Below are positions 54,712 to 62,745 of a stretch of 64,000 nt of DNA, one piece after another. Both the position numbers and the translations under genes were made by a program. Position 1 is the first letter of the stretch. Each line of letters opens with the position of its first letter. Origin of the DNA: Paenibacillus dendrobii (GTDB lineage: Bacteria; Bacillota; Bacilli; Paenibacillales; Paenibacillaceae). The stretch covers positions 94,012 to 158,011 of the forward strand of contig NZ_WUBI01000006.1 in assembly GCF_009807035.1 (NCBI RefSeq), given 5' to 3'. The notes under the pieces are model-generated. The model was given only the letters and a program-made list of their open reading frames with translations, had not been told where the DNA came from and did no database searches.

Positions 54712-55989
54712 TTGTTAATATATAGTAAGAAATTTCTAAAACAGTTTAATGTTTATAAAGAAGAAAAAATAGATGATTTCATAAAGTTTCCAGCAGTTGA
54801 TGATCGTTCTCATACGATGGCAAATGCAATAGATGAATTCTGCTTTCAGAAATTACCCATAATTGTGTTAAAAGATTATTTAGAACGTGGATATTCTCTG
54901 GATATCTTGGGAGTTTTCCCAGAGATATTTAAACTTTATTTTTATAAATTTAATTACAAAAACATTGTGGAAATAGGCTTTAATTATAATCCTAGAGTGA
55001 AATTTTACAATTACGTAAGACCACTTTTTTTTGTAGGAAACAACAATGAAAATGAAAAGAAAATTATCGTTTCTATTCCTCCTGGGGAGGATTACTTAAA
55101 GCACTATACCTCTATTCTGAGACACCTTATTAATAAACTTAGGATGGATGAAAAAACAATTAAAATATTTCGATTTCCTTTACACGAGAAAAATATTACT
55201 GAATGGACAGGATTAAACAATAATTTTGTAAAGAGAAATGATATCGTAATTCTTGGTTACACTGAGGAGATAGAAAATAATTTAAATAATAAAATGACTT
55301 TAGAATCTGAACATTACAATGAGTTTTATGGATCAAGAAGATATAAGTTAAATGGTAAAATCATTAATTTTCTTGGTGTTAAATATAGTTATTGGGGAAA
55401 TATGAGTAAAAATATAACAAATAAATTACTATTTTTAGGAGCTACAGAAATAATCTACTCAGCAAAGTTAGGAACGTTAGTAAATTATAATGATATCTAC
55501 AATAAAATATATTCACCCATAGAGTATATTGTTTTAGATTATACAAGGATAAAACATAAGAAGTTCAAGTTGAAGAATAATTTTGTGAAATTATTTCCAG
55601 AATTCAACAGTGGCTTACATTGCAGTGTTCCTACTATTCTAGAGCAGAATTATCGGTTTAGGGATATCGTCACAAATTTATCCATTAATTCAATAGATAA
55701 TGAGATTTCCCAAATGGCAGAGGTTGTATATGAGCATAACCGTAAGAACAATTCAGATATAAGTTTTTTTGCTGTACATTTTCCTACCGACTACGTTAGA
55801 AAATATGACGAAAAGAACCTGGATACTAAATTCGATTTAAGTAATAATAGGTTGCCTTTGTCTAGTAGTAAGAAAAGAAAAATCATAAATGAAATTTCAA
55901 ATTACCTGCATTACTATTTGGTATCATATACGGACCTTTCAATTAATAACTCAAAAATTAAATCGGAGATCATACCTTCTCGTGTCTAA
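54712..55989 (+). CDS. hypothetical protein with nucleoside-phosphorylase-like segments
   Basis: 425 residues, family not recognised with certainty. The second half resembles a phosphorylase fold: KLLFLGATEIIYSAKLGTLV (compare the GxxGxL block), SGLHCSVPTILEQNYRF and SIDNEISQMAEVVYEHNRKN (compare the xxME(T/A) block), then SFFAVHFPTDYVRKYD. These matches are by eye and weak. TTG 54712 with AGGAAGGGG upstream. Lies between the EIIC and dehydrogenase genes of the AT-rich island, probably in one operon. Confidence 0.55.
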   Translation: MLIYSKKFLKQFNVYKEEKIDDFIKFPAVDDRSHTMANAIDEFCFQKLPIIVLKDYLERGYSLDILGVFPEIFKLYFYKFNYKNIVEIGFNYNPRVKFYNYVRPLFFVGNNNENEKKIIVSIPPGEDYLKHYTSILRHLINKLRMDEKTIKIFRFPLHEKNITEWTGLNNNFVKRNDIVILGYTEEIENNLNNKMTLESEHYNEFYGSRRYKLNGKIINFLGVKYSYWGNMSKNITNKLLFLGATEIIYSAKLGTLVNYNDIYNKIYSPIEYIVLDYTRIKHKKFKLKNNFVKLFPEFNSGLHCSVPTILEQNYRFRDIVTNLSINSIDNEISQMAEVVYEHNRKNNSDISFFAVHFPTDYVRKYDEKNLDTKFDLSNNRLPLSSSKKRKIINEISNYLHYYLVSYTDLSINNSKIKSEIIPSRV

Positions 55990-56045
55990 TCCAATCCTGA
56001 AAATGAAATTTTAAGAAACATCAAATTAATGAAGAGGAGTACAAA

Positions 56046-57077
56046 ATGAAGAAACAATTGAATTGTGCCGTTATCGGTACAAGATTTGCTGCTCGTACTA
56101 TTTTGCCAGCTATAACTGGATTACATAATGTGAATATTAAATATCTATGTGGTGGAGAGGACAAGCAAAAAACTAGAGAAATAGCTGAAGCATATAATAT
56201 TAAAAATTATGAATTCACTTTTGATGAAATAATAAACGATATGGACCTGGATGCAATTTTCATTGCCACTCCACATCATTTACACTATAAAATGCTAAAA
56301 AAAGCTCTTACTACAAATTTTGCGATATTTATTGAAAAACCTATAGCTAATAGTGTTGAGGAGATTGATGAAATATTAAAATTGTCATATGGAAAAGAGC
56401 AAGTAATGCTAGTCACTCATCAGCTACCTTATTATCCGGTGTTTTCGAAAATCAAGGAAAAACTAAATTTGTTGGGAGAAATTTATTATGTCAACATTCA
56501 ATTTCAAACCAATAGACTAACAAATTTAAAGCAGTGGAACTGGTCTCTTGATTCTAAACATGGCGGTGGAATGCTTCTGGCCATGGGAAGCCACATATTA
56601 AGCCTATTGCGGTATTTTTTTGGTGATTCTACTACATACAGCAACCTACAATCATATCAGGACAATAATGTATTGGCCGAGAAGGGGGAGGAGATAAACA
56701 AAATAAGTGATGCTGAATCATTATTTGAATTTCAGTGTTTGTTAAATAAAAATATAAGAACGAATGTTCTTTGTATCGGTACTGGTCACAGAGAGGATTT
56801 TTTGAGTTTGCAAATATTGGGGACTGACGGTGAAATTTATTATAAATCAAACGGTGTAGCACAAATTATATATAAAGATTCAAAGGTAGAATCCTTAGAT
56901 TATGATTTAGATAAAGAAAGGTCTATCTGGAAGGTGGGGTATGAATATTACATAAATGAGGTATTGAAAAATATCGAAATGAAAGAAAAATTATATGAAG
57001 ATGTGAGAAATACTCCGTTTGAGGTATATAAAAAACAATTTCTTTTCTTGGAAAAAATAAAAAATAACATTCATTAG
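56046..57077 (+). CDS. Gfo/Idh/MocA-family oxidoreductase
   Basis: 343-residue NAD(P)-dependent dehydrogenase. N-terminal CAVIGTRFAARTILPAI (variant dinucleotide loop), IFIATPHHLHYKML, and the catalytic EKP in FIEKPIANS; GGGMLLAMGSHILSLLRYF is the conserved second-domain block. AGAGGAG lies before ATG 56046. Third gene of the island operon, 17 bases ahead of the HD gene. Likely acts on a sugar or nucleotide-sugar. Confidence 0.85.
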   Translation: MKKQLNCAVIGTRFAARTILPAITGLHNVNIKYLCGGEDKQKTREIAEAYNIKNYEFTFDEIINDMDLDAIFIATPHHLHYKMLKKALTTNFAIFIEKPIANSVEEIDEILKLSYGKEQVMLVTHQLPYYPVFSKIKEKLNLLGEIYYVNIQFQTNRLTNLKQWNWSLDSKHGGGMLLAMGSHILSLLRYFFGDSTTYSNLQSYQDNNVLAEKGEEINKISDAESLFEFQCLLNKNIRTNVLCIGTGHREDFLSLQILGTDGEIYYKSNGVAQIIYKDSKVESLDYDLDKERSIWKVGYEYYINEVLKNIEMKEKLYEDVRNTPFEVYKKQFLFLEKIKNNIH

Positions 57078-57093
57078 ATATGAGGTGAAAAGT

Positions 57094-58038
57094 ATGAAGG
57101 GGTTTATGGATACTCTCTATGGGACTGATGAAATGGAGCAAGTGATTATTGATATTATTAATAGTAATGTTTTTCAAAGATTAAAATATGTTCATCAAGG
57201 AGGGGCTGGTTTCTTAGTTAATGAAAGGTGGAATGTAACAAGGTATGATCATTCAATTGGCACTATGATTTTAGCAAAAAGATTAGGAGGGAATATTCAG
57301 GAACAAATTGCTAGTTTATTACACGATGTGTCCCATACTGCTTTTTCACACGTCATAGATTATATATTGAAAAATAGAGATGAAAACTATCATGATACAA
57401 ACTGGAGAAAGGTTATAGATAATTCTGAAATTCCATTAATTTTGAGACAACATGAAATAAAAATAGAAGAAATTTATGATGTGAATTATTTTGCGTTAGA
57501 GGCTGATCTACCTTCCTTATCTATAGACAGAATTGATTACACGTTAAGAGATATGTTTCATCAAGAAGAAATTACAAGGGAGGATATAAACAATTTTTTA
57601 TCTTCTCTATCCACAGATAATGAACAGATCTGCTTAAACTCCACTAAAGTAGCAGAATGGTTTTTTAAACTTTACTACAAGGAAGTTATTGGCTATTTTA
57701 AGAATCCGCTTAATTTATATGTAAATGAAACGATGACAGAAATACTTCAAACATCTCTTGAGAAAGACATAATAACCATTGAAGACTTTCAACTTACAGA
57801 TGATCAATTGTTAAATATAGTGAGAAATTCCGAAGATGATAACATTATAAGTAAATTGGACGAACTGATTAGTATGAAGAATAGTACAACTCAAACAAAG
57901 CTACCCAATGATTATTCAATTAAAGTTAAAACTAGAATTATTGATCCTATCGTATTAATTGAAAATAAGAGTTATAAATTAACAGAGATATCAGAAGAGG
58001 CAAAAAAAATAAATAACCAAATCACCCAGACAAATTAG
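57094..58038 (+). CDS. HD-domain phosphohydrolase
   Basis: 314 residues, SAMHD1/dGTPase-like: QRLKYVHQGGAGFLV, H53 in RYDHSIG, H77-D78 in SLLHDVSHTAFSH and a later Asp in SIDRIDYTLRD give the metal site. ATG 57094 follows GAGGTGA by 5 bases; a GTG at 57085 lies inside that site. Family enzymes cleave (deoxy)nucleoside triphosphates or other phosphoesters. In this cluster it may act on a nucleotide intermediate or in defence; not settled. Confidence 0.87.
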   Translation: MKGFMDTLYGTDEMEQVIIDIINSNVFQRLKYVHQGGAGFLVNERWNVTRYDHSIGTMILAKRLGGNIQEQIASLLHDVSHTAFSHVIDYILKNRDENYHDTNWRKVIDNSEIPLILRQHEIKIEEIYDVNYFALEADLPSLSIDRIDYTLRDMFHQEEITREDINNFLSSLSTDNEQICLNSTKVAEWFFKLYYKEVIGYFKNPLNLYVNETMTEILQTSLEKDIITIEDFQLTDDQLLNIVRNSEDDNIISKLDELISMKNSTTQTKLPNDYSIKVKTRIIDPIVLIENKSYKLTEISEEAKKINNQITQTN

Positions 58039-58047
58039 GAGGTTTTC

Positions 58048-59244
58048 ATGTCGATATCTGTATGTATACTAGCCAAGAATGAAGAGATGCATATTTTAGA
58101 ATGTTTGAAAAGTGTAAAGGATATTGCAACAGAAATAATTGTAATTAATAATAACTCGACTGATAATACGAAGGAGATAGCCTTGGATTTTGGTTGTAAA
58201 GTTATTGACAGTCCTCATACCGTTTTAGATGAGGGCAGGAATTTATATCTAGAAGCTGCTACATCTAAGTGGATATTTATTATTGATGCTGATGAAAGAT
58301 TGGATGATTTCACTAGAAATGAAATTCATAAGTCGATAAATGAAGCTGAAAAAAATGAGCGAATCTTGGCTTTAACATTAGATTCTTACCAATATATTGG
58401 TAAGGGAAGATGGGCTACTATCAAATTAATCAGAATGGTTAGAAATGGGGAAAATATAAGATATCAAGACACACCTATACATTCTGACTTAGAGACTTCT
58501 GTGCTGGAAAATAACGGAGAAATAGCTCACTGCAAAGCATTTGTTCATCATATTGATATTTTGATTAATAACCGAACTAAATTTAAAAGGGAGAGATATA
58601 AAAATCACATTATAGAGATGTTGAGAAATGAAAAAATCACATCAATTACAGGAGGATATCTCACTTGTTTCTTAGGTTTGGAATACGCAGCTATGAATCA
58701 ATTTAATGTAGCTGAATCTCTTTATATTCAAGTCATTAATGATAATAAAGAAATTAGAGATTTTGCGAAGATTTTTCTAGCTCAGAATTACATAATGCAA
58801 CAAAAATTTAAGGAAGCAGAAAGAACAATTACAACCTTGGAAAATGCGAATAATACTATAGATTATCAAATAACACCAATATTAACTGAAATTCATAGAA
58901 GTAAAGGTGAATTAGATATAGCAATAAATTTAATAAATAATTCTATAGAAAAGGAACCTCACCTAGCTCATAACTACTTAAATTTAAGTATTTTATATCA
59001 AGATATCAATCCCTTGAAGTCTATAGAAGCCATAGAAGATGCTAGTAGGATAAATAACTATGTGACTAATCCTATTATTAATAAAATAGGGGAGTCTCCG
59101 AATATATTTCACCAGCAAACATGTATTATTGATTCAAAATTTACAACGGTAGAAATTATGGAGAAATGTTGCAGAAAATTAGATTGTTTCGAACGATTTA
59201 GTCATTTATTTAGTGAAGATCGAGGTTGGATAAATGTTATATAG
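58048..59244 (+). CDS. family 2 glycosyltransferase with TPR-like C-terminus
   Basis: 398 residues: GT-A fold with SVCILAKNEEMHILECLKSV, VINNNSTDNT and the metal-binding DAD in WIFIIDADERLDD, followed by TPR-like helices (about 210-340; MNQFNVAESLYIQVIND, AKIFLAQNYIMQQKFKEAER). This architecture is common in small-molecule, peptide and surface glycosylation. GGAGG precedes ATG 58048. It ends 11 bases inside the kinase gene. Acceptor unknown. Confidence 0.87.
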   Translation: MSISVCILAKNEEMHILECLKSVKDIATEIIVINNNSTDNTKEIALDFGCKVIDSPHTVLDEGRNLYLEAATSKWIFIIDADERLDDFTRNEIHKSINEAEKNERILALTLDSYQYIGKGRWATIKLIRMVRNGENIRYQDTPIHSDLETSVLENNGEIAHCKAFVHHIDILINNRTKFKRERYKNHIIEMLRNEKITSITGGYLTCFLGLEYAAMNQFNVAESLYIQVINDNKEIRDFAKIFLAQNYIMQQKFKEAERTITTLENANNTIDYQITPILTEIHRSKGELDIAINLINNSIEKEPHLAHNYLNLSILYQDINPLKSIEAIEDASRINNYVTNPIINKIGESPNIFHQQTCIIDSKFTTVEIMEKCCRKLDCFERFSHLFSEDRGWINVI

Positions 59245-60181
59245 TGCAGATTTAGAATCGATAATCCCGTATTACAATAATTGGAGTGAAATCAGATTCA
59301 TAGATAAAGGATTGTCAACGGATGACAAATACTACGTTAAATCAAAGTTAGATAAACAACAATATATAATAAGAATTTCCAGTGTGAATATTTTAAAAAG
59401 GAAACAGCATGAATTCGAAACAATGAAAAAAATAGATGAGTTAGATTTACCGATTCAAAAACTTATTGAATTCGGAGTTTGCCCAAACAACAACTATATT
59501 TACTCCTTGTATTCATGGATAGATGGAAGAGATTTAGAGGGTGAAATCTTATTTTATAATGAAAGTGAACAATATAGCATCGGTTTTAAAGCAGGGAGTA
59601 TTCTTCGAAACTTACACCAAGGGAATATTATGCTAGAGAACTATAATTTTATTGAATCGGTAAGAAGGGATTTAGATAAACAAAAGGAAGAATACGACTT
59701 ATGTAGATATAAAGTATCGAATGATAAGAAGATAATGAACTTTATTCAAGAAAATATTAACTGTCTTAAAGAAAGACCGTACACACTTTTACATGGCGAC
59801 TTTCATATTGGAAACTTAATAATTAATGATAAAAAAGATGTGGGTGTCATCGATATGAACTGGTATAAATTTGGTGATCCATTCGAGGAATTTAAAAAGT
59901 TAATGTTTCTTTCGAGGAGAGTAAGCAAGGAATATGCTACAGGCCAAATTGACGGATACTTTAATTATGAAATTCCAGATAACTTCTTTAGAATAACTGC
60001 AGTTTATGTGGCTATCAATATTTTATTTAGTACTTTATGGTCAAGCAAAATAGGACCTGAGGAATTAGAAAGGGATCTGAAGAGAATAAATATGGTATAT
60101 GATGATTATAATGGATTTTCAACCAATGTACCTAATTGGTACAACAATAAAAATGTTACGAAACATATCGAAGGTTCATGA
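59234..60181 (+). CDS. APH-family phosphotransferase
   Basis: 315-residue kinase-like protein of the aminoglycoside/choline/homoserine kinase group. Brenner motif HGDFHIGN (H187, D189, N194) and the metal-binding D207 in GVIDMNWYKFGDP; the usual IDFE/IDWE is replaced by IDMN, so metal binding may be altered. Overlaps the glycosyltransferase by 11 bases (ATG 59234), indicating coupling. Could phosphorylate the product of the cluster or give self-resistance. Confidence 0.87.
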   Translation: MLYSADLESIIPYYNNWSEIRFIDKGLSTDDKYYVKSKLDKQQYIIRISSVNILKRKQHEFETMKKIDELDLPIQKLIEFGVCPNNNYIYSLYSWIDGRDLEGEILFYNESEQYSIGFKAGSILRNLHQGNIMLENYNFIESVRRDLDKQKEEYDLCRYKVSNDKKIMNFIQENINCLKERPYTLLHGDFHIGNLIINDKKDVGVIDMNWYKFGDPFEEFKKLMFLSRRVSKEYATGQIDGYFNYEIPDNFFRITAVYVAINILFSTLWSSKIGPEELERDLKRINMVYDDYNGFSTNVPNWYNNKNVTKHIEGS

Positions 60182-60227
60182 TAAGGTATACTGAAGGGGC
60201 TTAACGTGGAAAAAGACATCAAGCGAA

Positions 60228-61108
60228 TGTAAGAGCACCCCTTAGAATAGACATTGGAAAAACCCCTTAGGTTATCCGATGAAATTCTAGGGGGTGCATT
60301 TTTTATGGCTATTAAAGGTCAAAAGTTTATGACGTATTCTGAAGAACTTAAAATGGAAGCAATTCGCTTGCATGTAGAGGAAAAAAGGACGTAACGGAAA
60401 ATCAACAATCATTTGGGAATCCAAGATCAAGGTTGGATGAAGCGTTGGATGCGCAAATACCGTGAACAAGTTGATTTTGGTCTACTAGATCAGTAGCGAT
60501 ATGTTCAGCAGTTGAAACGGGAGAATGCGATGCTAAAAAAGTGTTTGGAAATCTGGATGCGGGAGGGAAAGAACAGCGCTTCAAGCTCATCGAACAAGCA
60601 GCGAACATCGTCCAAGTAGCCGAACACTGCCAACTCCCTGGCGTCTCTAGGGGGGGTTATTACGCGTAATTGAAGCAAAAGAAGAATGACCGAGATGCCG
60701 AGGCTAAACGACTCCTTCGCACCGTGTATAAACGCTACGAAGGAAAGTATGGCTACCGGGAGCCCAGCTGTTCTTGTGGCAGGATGAAGGTGTATGGATG
60801 AATCACAAGAAGGTACTGCGTCTTATGCAAAAGCTTGGTCTTCAAGCCAGTATTCGCCGGAAACGTCGATTTAATATGACATACCAGGCTGCCGAGCGTG
60901 TGGCTGATCATCTGCTTAAGCGAAATTGTTCGCTAAAGCATTCGCCAAGCAAAAAGACGTGACCGGATTGGCCGTACACAGCGACCAAGGGTTCCAGTAC
61001 ACGTCTCATGCTTATTACGTAAAATAAACAAACTGACGCCGGTACAGTACCGACGCCAGTATGCAGCCTAGGTGTTTTTTCGTTGTCTACTAAATGGGGT
61101 CTTCACCA
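60228..61108 (+). mobile_element. decayed IS3-family insertion sequence
   Basis: Left inverted repeat around 60237-60253 (ACCCCTTAGAATAGACA) matches the complement of 61084-61100 (ACCCCATTTAGTAGACA) at 13 of 17 positions; TG ... CA ends fit 60228 and 61108. Inside are broken OrfA (MAIKGQKFMTYSEELKMEAI from 60305) and OrfB pieces (TVYKRYEGKYGYREP; MNHKKVLRLMQKLGLQASIR; VHSDQGFQYTSHAYY). At about 880 bp it is shorter than an intact IS3 element. Its right end coincides with the start of the duplicated alarmone-synthetase tail. Confidence 0.85.
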
Positions 61109-61527
61109 GGATGGTATCGGATTTTCTTTGGACTTGGCAGACATCGCTTACTCTATCTTAGAGACCAGCTTAAGCAAATTTTCCGGAATTCTGAATTTCT
61201 CGTTGTCGATCAGCAATTGAAAATCCTCTTTGGCATCGGACTGATGGGCCAGCTTGATTTCTTCCATCTCGTTGTGAAGCTGCTCCATAGTGGTATCCAA
61301 ATCAAAGGCCGTGTCTGCGGCTTTTTTTAGATCTGCAATCAGCCGATCCGGCACCGTTTCATTGCATTTGTAGAAGATCTTATGCTCCAGGCTCGCCCAA
61401 AAATCCATCGCAATGGTGCGGATTTGGATTTCCACGCACATGGATTCCTCGTGATCGGACATGAACACGGGGACTTCTGCCAGGATATGAAGGCTTTTGT
61501 AGCCGTTTGGTTTCGGGTTTTGAATAT
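61105..61527. repeat. right copy of the island-flanking duplication
   Basis: Corresponds to 52854-53172, which lacks about 104 bp of it. Similarity begins at accagga, the last four or so bases of which overlap the IS3 end. The two copies differ at only a few positions outside the deletion, so the duplication is fairly recent. Confidence 0.9.
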
Positions 61528-61885
61528 AGTCCTTGACGGACAGAATCTTCAGATCGCTTTGGCTTTGCAGCATTTCGCTGATTCTGTAAATGTCCGAAAT
61601 GAAGGAGCAGGTAATCCGGATACCCGCGATGTCCTTAATGATATATTTGATGTCGGATAGGGAATTGGCTCCGCCTTTGCGCATCAGCTTTTTGAAAATG
61701 CTCTCCGGAGATTTCAGCCGGGATTTGGTATGCTCGATCGGATTGTAATCATGCAGCAATTGGAATTCCTCTTGCAGAATCTTGATCTTCGTTTCGACTT
61801 CCTGCAAAGCAAACTTATATTTCATCATAAATCGCTTAAGCTCTTTTTGGATGACTCGCATTTGTTCAATCGGATGATCTGACAC
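61148..61885 (-). CDS. small alarmone synthetase (RelA/SpoT-domain GTP pyrophosphokinase)
   Basis: Makes (p)ppGpp from ATP and GDP/GTP in stress responses. Single synthetase domain: SPESIFKKLMRKG, IKDIAGIRITCSFISDIYRI, NPKPNGYKSLHILAEVP, and MCVEIQIRTIAMDFWASLEH. No hydrolase or TGS/ACT domain, so it is of the RelP/RelQ (YwaC/YjbM) class, though at 245 residues somewhat long. GTG 61885 with AAAGGACGG upstream. The gene is intact; its 3' end is duplicated at 52854-53172 across the AT-rich island. Confidence 0.92.
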   Translation of the reverse strand: MSDHPIEQMRVIQKELKRFMMKYKFALQEVETKIKILQEEFQLLHDYNPIEHTKSRLKSPESIFKKLMRKGGANSLSDIKYIIKDIAGIRITCSFISDIYRISEMLQSQSDLKILSVKDYIQNPKPNGYKSLHILAEVPVFMSDHEESMCVEIQIRTIAMDFWASLEHKIFYKCNETVPDRLIADLKKAADTAFDLDTTMEQLHNEMEEIKLAHQSDAKEDFQLLIDNEKFRIPENLLKLVSKIE

Positions 61886-61997
61886 AGTATACCGTCCTTT
61901 TTGTATAGATATTATGGTGAGGCGTGCTGCCTGTTTGATATTAGTATGAACGTTATTTTACAAGGCTGTCAAATGGCTGTTATGGGAAGGTGAATTA

Positions 61998-62025
61998 TTG
62001 CGATCCGTCGTATCTATGGTAGAAT
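61998..62025 (+). promoter_or_regulatory. candidate promoter of the leader/GNAT unit
   Basis: TTGCGA (61998-62003), 16-base spacer, TAGAAT (62020-62025). It directs transcription into the leader terminator at 62062. Confidence 0.5.
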
Positions 62026-62061
62026 AACGAAGGACAATAACCTATGCACAATCAAGTGGAC

Positions 62062-62109
62062 AAGTAGGGAGCGAATGGACACCCTGCTTCTTTTTTTTTG
62101 AGACGATAT
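62062..62109 (+). terminator. leader terminator / attenuator before a GNAT gene
   Basis: AAGTAGGG (62062-62069) pairs with CCCTGCTT (62092-62099), followed by T9. No + strand gene lies between the promoter and this terminator except a possible 7-codon ORF (62044-62067, MHNQVDK) whose stop overlaps the first arm. A competing CCTA/TAGG pairing is weak. The arrangement suggests transcription attenuation of the next gene. Confidence 0.6.
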
Positions 62110-62140
62110 GTCGTGAAATATACAATGAAGGAGATCAGAA

Positions 62141-62617
62141 ATGCCAACGATTATAGCGAAGCCGTTTGATCCAGACATGCAGCAAGTGTTAAGTGAAATC
62201 ACAACGGCCTATCATGCTGGGGAATTAAGTGCGAAGGAACCCTCCGAATTGCCGGAGGAAATCTATACCATTGAGGCTGAAGACACGATGGTGGGGTATG
62301 GCGTCGTGTGGGAGTATCATAACGGGAAACAGCTGATTCAGAAGGCGGAACGAGATTATTTCAGCGCCGACGAGAGATATCTCGAAAAGGACTTCTATAT
62401 CGATATCAAAAGTCAAAGGGATTTCGTCTTTATTGAAGCATTGGATGTGCTAAAGGAGTTTGAAAAAAGAGGGTATGCTGCTTCCTTCGTAAACTGGCTT
62501 AAAGCGAAATATCCAAACAAAAGAATGTATGTATATACCTTGGATAAATCACGCAACTTTTGGTTTAAGCAAGATTTCGAGGTCTTGGGGAATACACCTT
62601 GGATGACCTATAATTGA
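62141..62617 (+). CDS. GNAT-like acetyltransferase
   Basis: 158 residues. Weak but recognisable GNAT pattern: FIEALDVLKEFEKRGYAASF replaces the RGxG loop, then YVYTLDKSRNFWFKQDFEVL as the C-terminal strand-helix. GAAGGAG precedes ATG 62141. The upstream leader terminator suggests conditional expression. Substrate unknown; another small-molecule-modifying fold is possible. A terminator follows. Confidence 0.65.
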   Translation: MPTIIAKPFDPDMQQVLSEITTAYHAGELSAKEPSELPEEIYTIEAEDTMVGYGVVWEYHNGKQLIQKAERDYFSADERYLEKDFYIDIKSQRDFVFIEALDVLKEFEKRGYAASFVNWLKAKYPNKRMYVYTLDKSRNFWFKQDFEVLGNTPWMTYN

Positions 62618-62640
62618 ATAAAGACCGGTAATAATTCATC

Positions 62641-62677
62641 GAAGCAACCTCTTATCAAGTAGGGGCTGCTTCGTTTT
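62641..62677 (+). terminator. Rho-independent terminator after the GNAT-like gene
   Basis: GAAGCAACCTC/GGGGCTGCTTC with a GTTTT tail. Confidence 0.75.
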
Positions 62678-62745
62678 GATTCGCAGAGAAAAGCTTTACC
62701 CATCCTAAGCGGTACTGATTCACACCTATCTCCAGGGTCCCGTTG

